DNA of 64,000 nucleotides from the NCBI RefSeq assembly GCF_016056375.1, contig NZ_JAEDAE010000012.1, positions 62,001 through 126,000 of the forward strand, read 5' to 3'. Made by a program: the position numbers and the translations under genes. The stretch comes from Hymenobacter negativus (GTDB taxonomy: Bacteria > Bacteroidota > Bacteroidia > Cytophagales > Hymenobacteraceae). The notes under the pieces are model-generated. The model ran no database searches. It worked only from the letters and a program-made list of their open reading frames with translations, and was not told the origin of the DNA. Positions 40,477 through 48,497 of the stretch are shown one piece after another (within the stretch, counting starts at the first letter, position 1; each line of letters starts with the position of its first letter).

Positions 40477-41217
40477 TTATTTGTCAACATGATAAACTAG
40501 AATCCGATTAAGACCAAGCAGCACCAGCTCGGGAACTACAAAGATACGAGGCGGGAGCCGGGCTGCCAGAAACGCGGCATCGCCCCCGGTCAGCAATACC
40601 CCAATGCCGGGGTATTGCATTTGGTACTGAGCCACTAAGCCGTTGATTTCGGCTACCGTGCCGTTCACTACGCCGCTCAGCAGGCTCCCGGTAGTGGAGT
40701 CTCCCACCAGCGGAATCGTTGCATCGGGAGCAGGCAACTCCAGCAGCGGTAGCCGCCCCGTGAAGGTGTGCAGCGCCCGCAGCCGCATGGCCAGGCCCGG
40801 CGCTATGCTGCCGCCGTGGTAGGCGCCGTCGGCCGTCACGAGGTCAAACTTCAGCGCCGTGCCCGCGTCGATGATGAGGGTATCCTGGCCCGGGCGCAGG
40901 CCGGCCGCGCCCACGGCCGCCGCCAGCCGGTCGGCCCCCAGCGTGTGGGGCGTGGCGTAGGCATTGCGCAGCGGCACGGGCGTGGTGCCGGGGCTAAAAC
41001 CCAGCACCTGACCCGGCACCAAATCCTGCAGTTCTTCCACGGCCAACACCGCCGCTTCCGCCACCGAGGCAACGATGACATGCAAGGGCTGCCAGCGCCG
41101 CACCAGTTCCCGCACCGAGGCCGGCGTGAGGCCAGCCGCCATTTCGCGCAGCAGCGGGCCATCGAAGCAGCCGGCCTTCACGGCCGTGTTGCCAATGTCC
41201 AGAACCAGAGTCCGCAT
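40477..41217 (-). CDS. coaX: Type III pantothenate kinase
   Basis: 246 residues. It phosphorylates pantothenate in the first committed step of coenzyme A synthesis. The ASKHA-fold motifs are DIGNTAVKAG at residues 7-16 (phosphate-1), HTLGADRLAAAVGA (substrate/dimer Asp) and LIIDAGTALKFDLV (phosphate-2). The glycine loop near LLTGGDAAFLAARL and GGSIAPGLAMRLRALH are also present. It heads the minus-strand cluster ahead of the OMP, lptC and ppiD genes. The intergenic inverted repeat at 41231-41307 lies directly upstream, so the promoter probably overlaps it. Confidence 0.95.
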   Translation of the reverse strand: MRTLVLDIGNTAVKAGCFDGPLLREMAAGLTPASVRELVRRWQPLHVIVASVAEAAVLAVEELQDLVPGQVLGFSPGTTPVPLRNAYATPHTLGADRLAAAVGAAGLRPGQDTLIIDAGTALKFDLVTADGAYHGGSIAPGLAMRLRALHTFTGRLPLLELPAPDATIPLVGDSTTGSLLSGVVNGTVAEINGLVAQYQMQYPGIGVLLTGGDAAFLAARLPPRIFVVPELVLLGLNRILVYHVDK

Positions 41218-41230
41218 TCTCTAGAATGAA

Positions 41231-41307
41231 TAATGAGGAATGATAAATGAGGAATTGAAGGCTGCCCAGACGGACAATTCTTCATTCCTCATTTTTCATT
41301 CCTCATT
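41231..41307. repeat. Inverted repeat of AATGAGGAATG units
   Basis: Left arm AATGAGGAATG/AAATGAGGAATTG is nearly complementary to the right arm CAATTC...CATTCCTCATT...CATTCCTCATT, with a GC-rich centre. Within each arm the 11-bp word AATGAGGAATG occurs roughly twice. It fills most of the space between coaX and the pseudouridine synthase gene. It could act as a terminator for one and carry the promoter of the other. Confidence 0.75.
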
Positions 41308-41312
41308 TTTTC

Positions 41313-43271
41313 TTACAGGAAGTATTTCAGACGAATCACCTCCTGCTCGCTCAGGAAGCGCCATTTGCCGCGCGGCAGGTCCTTCTTGGTAAGGCCCGCG
41401 TACTGCACACGGTCCAGAGCCACTACCTCGTAGCCGAGGTGCTCAAAAATGCGGCGTACGATGCGGTTGCGACCAATGTGGATTTCGATGCCCACGAAGT
41501 GCGCGTTGCCCGCCACTACAGCCACGTCGTCGACAATGGCTTTACCATCCTCCAATTCCAGGCCTTCCGAAATCTTGCGCAGGTCGTCTTCAGCCAGCGG
41601 CCGGCTGAGCTCTACCTGGTAGATTTTTTTGTTCTTGTGCGACGGGTGCGAGAGCTTCTGGGCCACTTCGCCGTCGTTGGTGAAGAGCAGCAGGCCGGTG
41701 GTGTTGCGGTCGAGGCGGCCCACCGGAAAGATGCGCTCCTTCGAGGCGCTGGCCACCAGGTCCATTACCGTGCGGCGGCCCTCCGGGTCTTCTGTGGTGG
41801 TGATGAAATCCTTGGGCTTGTTCAGCAGCACGTACACCGACTTCTCGCGGTTGAGGTTGGTTTTGCCGTACTGCACGGTGTCTTCGGGCTGCACTTTGTA
41901 GCCCATTTCGGTCACCACTTCGCCGTTTACCCGGATTTCGCCGGCCGCAATCAGCGCATCGGCCTCGCGGCGCGAGCAAATACCTGCGTTGGCGATGTAG
42001 CGGTTCAGGCGCGTCTCATCCACGCCAAAATCGTCCTCCTCGCGGCGGCGCTTGTTGCCACGGGTTTTATCAGCTTCGTAGTGCTTCAGGTTTTTGTAGT
42101 CGGGTGCCTCGCCGGGGCGCTCGCCGAAGCGGGGCTTGTCGGCGCGGTTTTCCTGCACCACAGGGCGGGCCGGGCGGGCCTTCTCCACCCCGGAGCCGTA
42201 GGCTGTGCCCGAGCGACGTACGCTACGCTCCTGCGCTTTCAGGGCTTCGCGGCGCTCGGCAAAGCTGCCGGGAGCCGGCGTCCAGCGTTCGGTGCTGCGC
42301 TTTTCGTAGCCGCCGGGGCGCTCGCCGGTGCTGCGGGGCGTGCCGGGTGCCCCATCGCGGCGACCAAACGCGCCGGGCGTGAATTTACGGCCAAATGCGG
42401 CCTGGTCGGCGCGGTAATCGGCATCGCCAGCCTCGTTGCGCTCGGCACCAAAGCTGCGGCGCTCCGGGCGCTCGCCACGCTCCTCACGAGGCTGCGGCGG
42501 GTTGGCTTCAAACGGCCGAGCCGCCCGAATGGGCCGGTTCGGGCCACGTTCGTCGCTGCGGTCGAAGTTCTCGGGCTCGCGCGGCGTGCTGCGGCCAAAG
42601 CTGCTACCGCCGCGTGGGCTGCTATCAGCGTCCGTGGCGTAGGGGTTGGTCTTTTGAAATTTGCGGTTGCGCTCACCGGGCAGGCCCCGAGGCACCGCCT
42701 TTTCGCCGTCGCGGCGGTAGGGCTGGCCGGCCCAGTTTTCCTTGGGCTGATACGGCCGGATGGGACGGGAATCGGTGCTAGCGCCGCGGTCGTCGCGGTC
42801 ACGCTCACCGCCGAAGCTGCCGCGCTCGGGGCGGGGCGTAGCGGTGCGGCCGTAGCTGGTGCCGCTGCGCTGCTCCTTGCCAAAGCTGGGCCGCTCGTCG
42901 CGACGCTCAAAAGGACGGTCATTGCCGAAGCTCTTACCACCAAAGCTCTTGTTGCCACCGCCAAAGCCGCTCTCGCGCTGGCCGCCGCTATAAGGGCGCT
43001 TCTCGGCACCATCAAATTTCTTTCCTCCACCAAAAGCGCCGCCCGATGGACGGCCAAACGCGCCACCAGTAGCAGGACGACCGAATGCGCCATTCGAAGC
43101 AGGACGGCCGTTGCCACCAAAATTGCCTCGGTCGCTGCCGCGCTCACCGCCCCGGCTGCTGCCTGGCCGCTCGCTGCGGCCGGCGCTATTGCCACCAAAG
43201 CCACCGGGACCGCCGGCATTGCGGCCGCCTCGACGGTCCGCCCTATCTTCTGAAAAATGTTTCTTGCCCAT
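41313..43271 (-). CDS. RluB/RsuA-type pseudouridine synthase with long disordered N-terminus
   Basis: 652 residues. The catalytic part is the last 240: an S4 RNA-binding domain (TRLNRYIANAGICSRREADA, then GEIRVNGEVV) and the pseudouridine synthase fold with catalytic Asp in FPVGRLDRNTTGLLLFTND. KSVYVLLNKPKDFITTTEDP, YQVELSRPL and RIFEHLGYEVVALDRV follow. It modifies 23S (RluB-like) or 16S rRNA. The first 410 residues are Gly/Arg/Ser/Phe-rich and disordered, with many GG(F/S)G, RPERR and FGRPxxGG repeats. Extensions of this kind occur in Bacteroidota but this one is large. It probably binds RNA or phase-separates (inference). Confidence 0.93.
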   Translation of the reverse strand: MGKKHFSEDRADRRGGRNAGGPGGFGGNSAGRSERPGSSRGGERGSDRGNFGGNGRPASNGAFGRPATGGAFGRPSGGAFGGGKKFDGAEKRPYSGGQRESGFGGGNKSFGGKSFGNDRPFERRDERPSFGKEQRSGTSYGRTATPRPERGSFGGERDRDDRGASTDSRPIRPYQPKENWAGQPYRRDGEKAVPRGLPGERNRKFQKTNPYATDADSSPRGGSSFGRSTPREPENFDRSDERGPNRPIRAARPFEANPPQPREERGERPERRSFGAERNEAGDADYRADQAAFGRKFTPGAFGRRDGAPGTPRSTGERPGGYEKRSTERWTPAPGSFAERREALKAQERSVRRSGTAYGSGVEKARPARPVVQENRADKPRFGERPGEAPDYKNLKHYEADKTRGNKRRREEDDFGVDETRLNRYIANAGICSRREADALIAAGEIRVNGEVVTEMGYKVQPEDTVQYGKTNLNREKSVYVLLNKPKDFITTTEDPEGRRTVMDLVASASKERIFPVGRLDRNTTGLLLFTNDGEVAQKLSHPSHKNKKIYQVELSRPLAEDDLRKISEGLELEDGKAIVDDVAVVAGNAHFVGIEIHIGRNRIVRRIFEHLGYEVVALDRVQYAGLTKKDLPRGKWRFLSEQEVIRLKYFL

Positions 43272-43422
43272 GGGGAGAAAAGTTGCGTGCCGTATCGCTA
43301 CGGTACAGGTTAAAAAAAGGTCGGCATCAAGTAGCCGGCGGTCAGAAGCGGGTCAACAACAGCAACCCAAATAAAATTCTGACTGCCGGCCACTTAATGC
43401 CGACTACCAAAAAAGCGGCTGC

Positions 43423-43806
43423 TTAGTCGCGCCGGGCCATTTTGGCTTCAATGGAATGCTGGGTGTGCGGCACGGCGCGCAGGCGCTCCTTGGGGATGAG
43501 TTTGCCCGTGCCGATGCACACGCCATAAGTACCGTTTTTGATGCGAACCTGCGCGTTTTCGAGCTGCTGGATGAACTTCATCTGGCGCGAGGCCAACTGG
43601 TTCATGCTCTCTTTCTCGGCGGTCTCGGCACCATCCTCCAATACTTTGGCCGACGAAGCCGTCGTGTCGGTGCCCGAGTCGTTGCTGCGATTCAGGGTTT
43701 CTTTAATGAACGACAACTCCTTGCGGGCCGCCGTCAGTTTTTCCTGGATAATCTGGTCGAACTCATTCAAGTCCTCCCGCGAATAGCGAATGTTGTCGTC
43801 GTTCAT
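43423..43806 (-). CDS. DksA/TraR-like regulator lacking zinc cysteines
   Basis: 127 residues. The N-terminal coiled coil (EDLNEFDQIIQEKLTAARKE) contains the acidic tip region, and the C-terminal globular part reads NGTYGVCIGTGKLIPKERLRAVPHTQHSIEAK. It is clearly DksA/TraR-like, but only one of the four zinc cysteines is present, as in many Bacteroidota homologues. It should bind the RNA polymerase secondary channel and respond to stringent control. A TAACTTTG -7 box upstream (43965) suggests its own promoter, downstream of ribH. Confidence 0.9.
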   Translation of the reverse strand: MNDDNIRYSREDLNEFDQIIQEKLTAARKELSFIKETLNRSNDSGTDTTASSAKVLEDGAETAEKESMNQLASRQMKFIQQLENAQVRIKNGTYGVCIGTGKLIPKERLRAVPHTQHSIEAKMARRD

Positions 43807-43957
43807 TACAATGAGAAAAAAGGCCTGCTAGGGGAAGTTAAGGAATGGTGAAGCGGTGGTAGTGGCGCAACGCCGGGAGCTGCTAAAAAGTTTGGCAGCC
43901 CCGGACGGGGTGCTATTCCCACCATTACAAGCCTTTGCAGGCTTGATTTTGCGGGTG

Positions 43958-43965
43958 CAAAGTTA
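43958..43965 (-). promoter_or_regulatory. -7 box (TAACTTTG) of the DksA-like gene
   Basis: An exact TAnnTTTG match on the minus strand between ribH and the DksA-like gene. A TTG on the minus strand (43991-43989) lies 23 bp further up, a little far for a -33 element. The leader would be about 150 nt and contains an inverted CCGGGGC/TTGCAGGC-rich segment. Confidence 0.45.
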
Positions 43966-43994
43966 GCTCTTTCGGGGCGCTTTTCCTCCAAATG

Positions 43995-44471
43995 CTAAAA
44001 GCCCAGCATTTGGATGGCTGCTACAGCTGCTTCTACGCCCTTATTGCCGTGCTTTCCGCCGGCCCGGTCCCAAGCCTGTTCCAGCGTGTTAGTCGTCACC
44101 AACCCAAAAATAACGGGCTTATTGAACTTCAACCCTACTTGGGTGATACCCTGCGCCACGGCGTGGCAGATGTAGTCGTCGTGCTTGGTTTCGCCCTGAA
44201 TTACCACACCCAGGCAGATGACGGCATCAATCTCCTCGTGTTGGGCCAGAAACTGGGCCCCCAGCGTCAGCTCAAAGCTACCGGGCACGGTGTTGCGGTA
44301 AATGTTATCGGCTACGGCCCCGTGCTTTATCAGGGTATCGTAGGCCCCGGCGCTGAGCACATCGGTTATCTCGCGGTTCCAGTCGGCTACTACCAGGCCA
44401 AACCGCTTGTTGCTGATGTCAATGAAAGTTGAAGCGTCGTATTCGCTCAAGTTTTGTAGGGAAGTTGCCAT
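43995..44471 (-). CDS. ribH: 6,7-dimethyl-8-ribityllumazine synthase
   Basis: 158 residues, the penultimate enzyme of riboflavin synthesis, usually a 60-mer capsid or pentamer. The family motifs are GLVVADWNREITDVL, NTVPGSFELTLGAQFL, DAVICLGVVIQGETKHDDYI (with the His of the ETKHD loop as catalytic residue) and PVIFGLVTTNTLEQA. GGKHGNKGVEAAVAAIQML closes the sequence. No other rib genes are close; no FMN riboswitch was recognised in the 180 bp upstream. It sits between the TPR/pdhA unit and the DksA-like gene on the same strand. Confidence 0.96.
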   Translation of the reverse strand: MATSLQNLSEYDASTFIDISNKRFGLVVADWNREITDVLSAGAYDTLIKHGAVADNIYRNTVPGSFELTLGAQFLAQHEEIDAVICLGVVIQGETKHDDYICHAVAQGITQVGLKFNKPVIFGLVTTNTLEQAWDRAGGKHGNKGVEAAVAAIQMLGF

Positions 44472-44574
44472 GTCGCGGTTTTCGTATCGGAAGAGAAATT
44501 TGTATAGAGGCCTTTCGCCGCCGTGCCAGTAAGCCGTAACGGGCGCGATGGTTTGCTTTTCTCCTGATTAAAGT

Positions 44575-44612
44575 AAAAAAATTGCGCTTCCTCAAAGATG
44601 AGAAAGCGCAAT
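44575..44612 (-). terminator. Terminator of the pdhA-TPR operon
   Basis: ATTGCGCTT (44581-44589) and AAGCGCAAT (44604-44612) form the stem; on the minus strand it is followed by seven T. It lies 42 bp after the TPR gene stop codon. Confidence 0.87.
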
Positions 44613-44653
44613 CGAATGTTGGCATGCCTGCCTGAATTGGCAGCTCACCAGGC

Positions 44654-45430
44654 TTATTTTTCCAGTTTGGCTTTGTACTGGCGAGCTTCTGCCACTTCCT
44701 GGGCCGTGGGGTAATCGGTGATGATGCGGTCGTAGGCTTTCACCGCGCCTTCGTCGTCCTTGGCCAGCTCGCGGGCCATGCCTTCTTTCAGCAAGTAACC
44801 GGGCGAGAAGAACTCATTGGCATTGTGCTCGGCGGCTTTGGCGTAGAGGTCGGCGGCTTCCTTCGGTTTGTTCAGCTCCAGCTGCGCGTCGCCCATCAGC
44901 GAGTAGGCACGGCTCTGCACCAGGTAGTCGTCGGAGCTGAAATCTTCCAGGTAATCGAGCGCCGCTTTGTAGTCGCCCTTCTTCAGCGAAGCCACGCCAG
45001 CGTAGAAGTTGGCGAGGTTGCCAGCCTTGGTGTTGCCGTATTCATTGGCTACGGTGGTCAGGCCGGGCGCCTTGCCGTCGCCTTTGATGGCTTTGTTGAG
45101 CGAATCAGCTTCCCAGTTGTTCACGGCACGGAACATGCTGGCCTGCGCCTTCGAGTCCTGTTGGTTGCGCCAGGTGTAGTAACCAAAGCCACCTACCACG
45201 GCCAGCACCACCACGGCCAGAATACCCAGCAGCAGACTGCGGTTGTTGCGCACGAAATCCTCGGACTCGGCCAGGCGGGCAGCCAGGGCGTCCGGGTCTT
45301 CCAGCAATGGGTTTTCAGACGGCACAAATTCTTCGGCCGGGGCCAGCGGGTCGGCGGGCACGTTGGTCTGCTGGTTAGCTTGCCCCTGGCGGGCCTGCTG
45401 GCTCTTGCCAGTGTACGGAATCTTCGACAT
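44654..45430 (-). CDS. Membrane-anchored TPR protein (YfgM/YbgF-like)
   Basis: 258 residues from the ATG at 45430 (MSKIPYTGKSQQARQG). A disordered N-terminal cytoplasmic part (to about 60) and an acidic helix (PDALAARLAESEDFVRNN) lead to one membrane helix (LLLGILAVVVLAVVGGFGYY). A TPR domain then faces the periplasm (YAGVASLKKGDYKAALDYLE, YSLMGDAQLELNKPKEAADL, AYDRIITDYPTAQEVAEARQ). The layout resembles YfgM, which works with PpiD at the Sec translocon. pdhA lies 58 bp upstream on the same strand; a terminator follows. Confidence 0.88.
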   Translation of the reverse strand: MSKIPYTGKSQQARQGQANQQTNVPADPLAPAEEFVPSENPLLEDPDALAARLAESEDFVRNNRSLLLGILAVVVLAVVGGFGYYTWRNQQDSKAQASMFRAVNNWEADSLNKAIKGDGKAPGLTTVANEYGNTKAGNLANFYAGVASLKKGDYKAALDYLEDFSSDDYLVQSRAYSLMGDAQLELNKPKEAADLYAKAAEHNANEFFSPGYLLKEGMARELAKDDEGAVKAYDRIITDYPTAQEVAEARQYKAKLEK

Positions 45431-45488
45431 TACAAAGGGTATTGCTACGGCGGCCCGCAAGCAGGCCGGGGGCCCGGGGCCCGGTTAA

Positions 45489-46670
45489 TTAGTCGTGGAT
45501 GTAGGGATAATCGGCCTGCACGTACACGTCCTTGTACAGCTCATCGGGCGTGGGGTAAGGCGAGTTTTCGGCAAACTCAACCGAAGCCTGAACAGCCGCT
45601 TTGATGCGCTCGTCAATGGCTTCGAGGTCAGCTTCGGTGGCGAAGTTGTTCGTCAGGATGGTGTGCCGCACGCCCTCAATGGCATCGCGGTGGCGGTAGT
45701 CCTCCAGCTCCTCTTTGGTGCGGTACTTGGCCGGGTCGCTCATCGAGTGGCCTTTGTAGCGGTAGGTTTTGAACTCGAGCAGCGTGGGGCCTTCGCCGGC
45801 GCGGGCGCGCTCGGCGGCGCGGGCCACGGCCTCGTGCACGTCTTCCACGCGCATGCCGTTCACGGGCTCGGAGGGCATGTCGTAGCTCAGGCCAATTTTG
45901 TAGAGGTCCGTCACGTTGGAAGTACGAGCCACCGACGTGCCCATGGCGTAGCCGTTGTTCTCAATCACGAAGATGACCGGCAGCTTCCACAACATGGCCA
46001 TGTTGAAGGCCTCGTGCAGTGCGCCCTGACGCACCGCGCCGTCGCCCATCGAGCAGATGCAAAGCTTGCCTGTCTTGTTATACTTCTCGGCGAAGGCAAT
46101 GCCCGCACCCATTGGCACCTGGCCGCCCACGATGCCGTGGCCGCCCATGAAACCAACTTCCTTATCGAAGATGTGCATCGAGCCGCCTTTGCCTTTTGAG
46201 CAGCCAGTAGCTTTGGCAAACAGCTCGGCCATCACGGCATTGGGCGAGGTGCCCAGCGCCAGCGGATGGGCGTGGTCGCGGTAAGCCGTGATGTACTTAT
46301 CGCCTTTTTCCAGCGCCGATACCTGCCCGGCTACACAAGCCTCCTGGCCAATGTAGAGGTGGCAAAAACCTTTGATTTTCTGCTGACCGTAGAGCTGCCC
46401 GGCCTTGTCCTCAAACTTGCGCATGAGCTGCATTTGCTCGTACCACTGCAGGTACGTTTCCTTGGGGAACGTAGCCGTGGAGGCAGGCATCGTCGTAGCA
46501 GAACCTGATGCCGCCGCTGTGGGCTTATCGGTTCCAGGCATAACGGGGTCGGGCTGGGCCACGGTGGTCACACCGTTGCTCTTTCCTTTGGCAGCTTTGG
46601 CGGCTGAACCATTGGTAGCCTTCGGGGCCGTCGGTTTTTTAGAAGCAGCTTTTACTTTCGTATCCGCCAT
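45489..46670 (-). CDS. pdhA: Pyruvate dehydrogenase E1 component, alpha subunit
   Basis: 393 residues. The conserved part (from about residue 68) decarboxylates pyruvate with thiamine diphosphate together with an E1-beta partner: YIGQEACVAGQVSALEKGD, TAYRDHAHPLALG, GKGGSMHIFDKEVGFMGGHG and the TPP motif GDGAVRQGALHEAFNMA ... NNGYAMGTSV. Phosphorylation-loop-like YRYKGHSMSDPAKYRTK follows. The first 67 residues are an Ala/Lys/Thr/Pro-rich low-complexity extension, unlike normal E1-alpha (about 330 residues). It starts 73 bp from the divergent recF gene. No E1-beta gene is adjacent. Confidence 0.95.
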   Translation of the reverse strand: MADTKVKAASKKPTAPKATNGSAAKAAKGKSNGVTTVAQPDPVMPGTDKPTAAASGSATTMPASTATFPKETYLQWYEQMQLMRKFEDKAGQLYGQQKIKGFCHLYIGQEACVAGQVSALEKGDKYITAYRDHAHPLALGTSPNAVMAELFAKATGCSKGKGGSMHIFDKEVGFMGGHGIVGGQVPMGAGIAFAEKYNKTGKLCICSMGDGAVRQGALHEAFNMAMLWKLPVIFVIENNGYAMGTSVARTSNVTDLYKIGLSYDMPSEPVNGMRVEDVHEAVARAAERARAGEGPTLLEFKTYRYKGHSMSDPAKYRTKEELEDYRHRDAIEGVRHTILTNNFATEADLEAIDERIKAAVQASVEFAENSPYPTPDELYKDVYVQADYPYIHD

Positions 46671-46743
46671 AGCACTGTTAAGGAAAGAATAATTCGCGTT
46701 GGGAGGGCGAAATTACGTAAAACTGCTGGCAAATCCGCACCTT

Positions 46744-47859
46744 ATGACTCTTGACTCCCTCCAGCTTCTTTTTTTTAAAAATTACGACGACGCCGCGCTT
46801 CGTTTATCGCCCGGCCTCAATTGCTTCATCGGTGATAATGGGAGCGGCAAAACCAACTTGCTGGATGCGATTCACTACTTGTCTCTGACCAAAAGTGCCA
46901 TTACTGCTTCAGACGCTCTTTGCATCAAGCAAGACGCTGATTTCTTTGTAGTTAAGGGTATTTTTTCTTCAAATAATATTACTGAGAAAGAAACTATCCA
47001 GGTAAGCCTCCGGCAGGGCCAGAAAAAGACTGTCACGCACGATAAGCAGGCCTATGAGCGCATGGCCGACCACATTGGCCGCTACCCCGCCGTGCTCATC
47101 TCCCCTTACGACACCGACCTGATTCGCCAGGGCAGCGAAGAGCGGCGCAAGTATTTCGACAGCCTCATGGCGCAGCTCGACCATGAGTTTCTGGAGCACC
47201 TCATCTCCTATAATTCCTTACTGCGCCAACGCAACGCCGTGCTTAAGCAAGGCGGGCATAGCAACGCCCATGGTTTTGACCGCGAATACTTACTAGCCAT
47301 TGATGAGCAACTTGCGCCGTTGGGGCAGCAGCTTACTGCGCTACGTGAAGCCTTTCTTATCGACTACCTGCCCATCTTTCAGCGGCACTACGAGCAGCTC
47401 GCCGACGGCCGGGAACAAGTATTGCTTACCTACAAGAGCCAGTTGGCCGGGGCCGAATTTGCCCAATTATTGCGCCTCAATGAGCGCAAGGACTTCATGA
47501 TGCAACGCAGCACCGTGGGCTCCCACCGCGACGACTTTGTCTTTCTGATGAATGACCAGCCGGTGAAGAGCCACGCCTCGCAGGGCCAGCAGAAGTCGTT
47601 CGCCATCGCTCTTAAGCTAGCCCAGTTTGAGTTGTTGGCAGCCAAGCAACAGAAGAAGCCCCTACTGCTGCTCGACGACATTTTCGACCGACTAGACGAT
47701 AAGCGCATTGCCCGCCTGCTGGAGTTGGTCGCCGACGAGACCTTCGGTCAGGTTTTTCTTACCGATACTAATCTGGAGCGCACCGACCAGGCCTTGGCTC
47801 GGGTAGCGGTTCCCATCATCCGATTTCGGGTGCAGAATGGTACTGTGGCACCCGTTTAG
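46744..47859 (+). CDS. recF: DNA replication and repair protein RecF
   Basis: 371 residues from the ATG at 46744; an upstream in-frame TTG at 46699 is unlikely. It is an SMC-like ATPase that helps load RecA at gapped DNA. Walker A is GDNGSGKTNLLDAI at residues 30-43. Other motifs are RRKYFDSLMAQLDHEFL, the ABC signature region (SHASQGQQKSFAIALKLAQ), and Walker B with the following D-loop (KPLLLLDDIFDRLDDKR). VFLTDTN is also present. The DUF721 gene follows at 47932, the usual partner order. No dnaA or dnaN is next to it. Confidence 0.96.
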   Translation: MTLDSLQLLFFKNYDDAALRLSPGLNCFIGDNGSGKTNLLDAIHYLSLTKSAITASDALCIKQDADFFVVKGIFSSNNITEKETIQVSLRQGQKKTVTHDKQAYERMADHIGRYPAVLISPYDTDLIRQGSEERRKYFDSLMAQLDHEFLEHLISYNSLLRQRNAVLKQGGHSNAHGFDREYLLAIDEQLAPLGQQLTALREAFLIDYLPIFQRHYEQLADGREQVLLTYKSQLAGAEFAQLLRLNERKDFMMQRSTVGSHRDDFVFLMNDQPVKSHASQGQQKSFAIALKLAQFELLAAKQQKKPLLLLDDIFDRLDDKRIARLLELVADETFGQVFLTDTNLERTDQALARVAVPIIRFRVQNGTVAPV

Positions 47860-47931
47860 GCTCCGCTCAGCAGTACCTTTGTGACTTTGCAACTGGCTTG
47901 CTGTCGCTAGTTGAACTTGCCTTAAAGTCGC

Positions 47932-48243
47932 GTGAAAAAACCCTCTGCTCCTTCCCGCTCCGGCGATATCATTCCACTCAAGGAAGGCCTCGAAGCGCTT
48001 GTTCGGGCTTACCGCCTGCAGGGCAAGCTCAACGAGGTAACCGTGGTATCGAGTTGGGAGCGGGTGATGGGCAAAGCTGTCGCTTTGAAAACCCAGGAAG
48101 TTTACGTGAATAAGGGTCGACTATTCGTGCGTCTCAGTTCCGCTCCGCTCAAGCATGAGCTACTCATGGCAAAGACCCGCGTGGCCGAACTTATCAATGC
48201 AGAAGTTGGGGAGACGGTGGTAACGGAAGTCATCTTCCTATAA
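47932..48243 (+). CDS. DUF721 (DciA-like) protein
   Basis: 103 residues starting at GTG 47932 (MKKPSAPSRSGDIIPLKEGLE). The fold core is LVRAYRLQGKLNEVTVVSSWERVMGKAVA, then VYVNKGRLFVRLSSAPLKHELLM and VAELINAEVGETVVTEVIFL, the typical DUF721/DciA KH-like domain. DciA operates as a loader of the replicative helicase in many bacteria without DnaC. recF lies 72 bp upstream in the same direction and the pair is conserved in Bacteroidota. Helicase loading here is inferred from the family and has not been shown. Confidence 0.9.
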   Translation: MKKPSAPSRSGDIIPLKEGLEALVRAYRLQGKLNEVTVVSSWERVMGKAVALKTQEVYVNKGRLFVRLSSAPLKHELLMAKTRVAELINAEVGETVVTEVIFL

Positions 48244-48475
48244 TCGTTTCGGCTCTGGTAGGCCCCTATTTTTTGGCCGATAGACCAACCCATTATCTGG
48301 GGCAAACCGATGCCATTTTGCAACTCTTGGCAAGTCAACTATCGGTTGTTGTAAGGCCCATCTTTACCGCAGAATAGAATTGGTGATTGAGCCTCTGTTG
48401 GTGACTATCCTCCGCTGCTTTTACGCTTCCAGAATCACCCTGGCTCGACTACTGCACCCATTAACAGAACAAAAA
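48244..48475. other. AT-rich non-coding stretch after DUF721 gene
   Basis: 232 bp with no credible gene. Short frames on the plus strand have no family features. The region opens the AT-rich island that continues to about 49.1 kb and ends at the parS-like site. No clear terminator for recF-DUF721 was found. Confidence 0.4.
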
Positions 48476-48491
48476 TGTTTCACGTGGAACG
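48476..48491. promoter_or_regulatory. parS-like ParB-binding site
   Basis: TGTTTCACGTGGAACG differs at two positions from the classical 16-bp parS (TGTTTCACGTGAAACA) and keeps the invariant CACGTG core and GTTTC half. It lies in non-coding DNA between recF-DUF721 and the HTH gene, where a partition site near an origin would be expected. No parA/parB genes are in the window. Confidence 0.6.
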
Positions 48492-48497
48492 TTTTTG

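Noticed and set aside
41439..43253. 604-residue plus-strand frame opposite the pseudouridine synthase
   Set aside because: Alanine-rich mirror of the Gly/Arg-rich extension; no recognisable domains.
44472..44653. FMN riboswitch upstream of ribH
   Set aside because: No RFN-element conserved blocks were seen; the only clear structure is the terminator of the upstream TPR gene.
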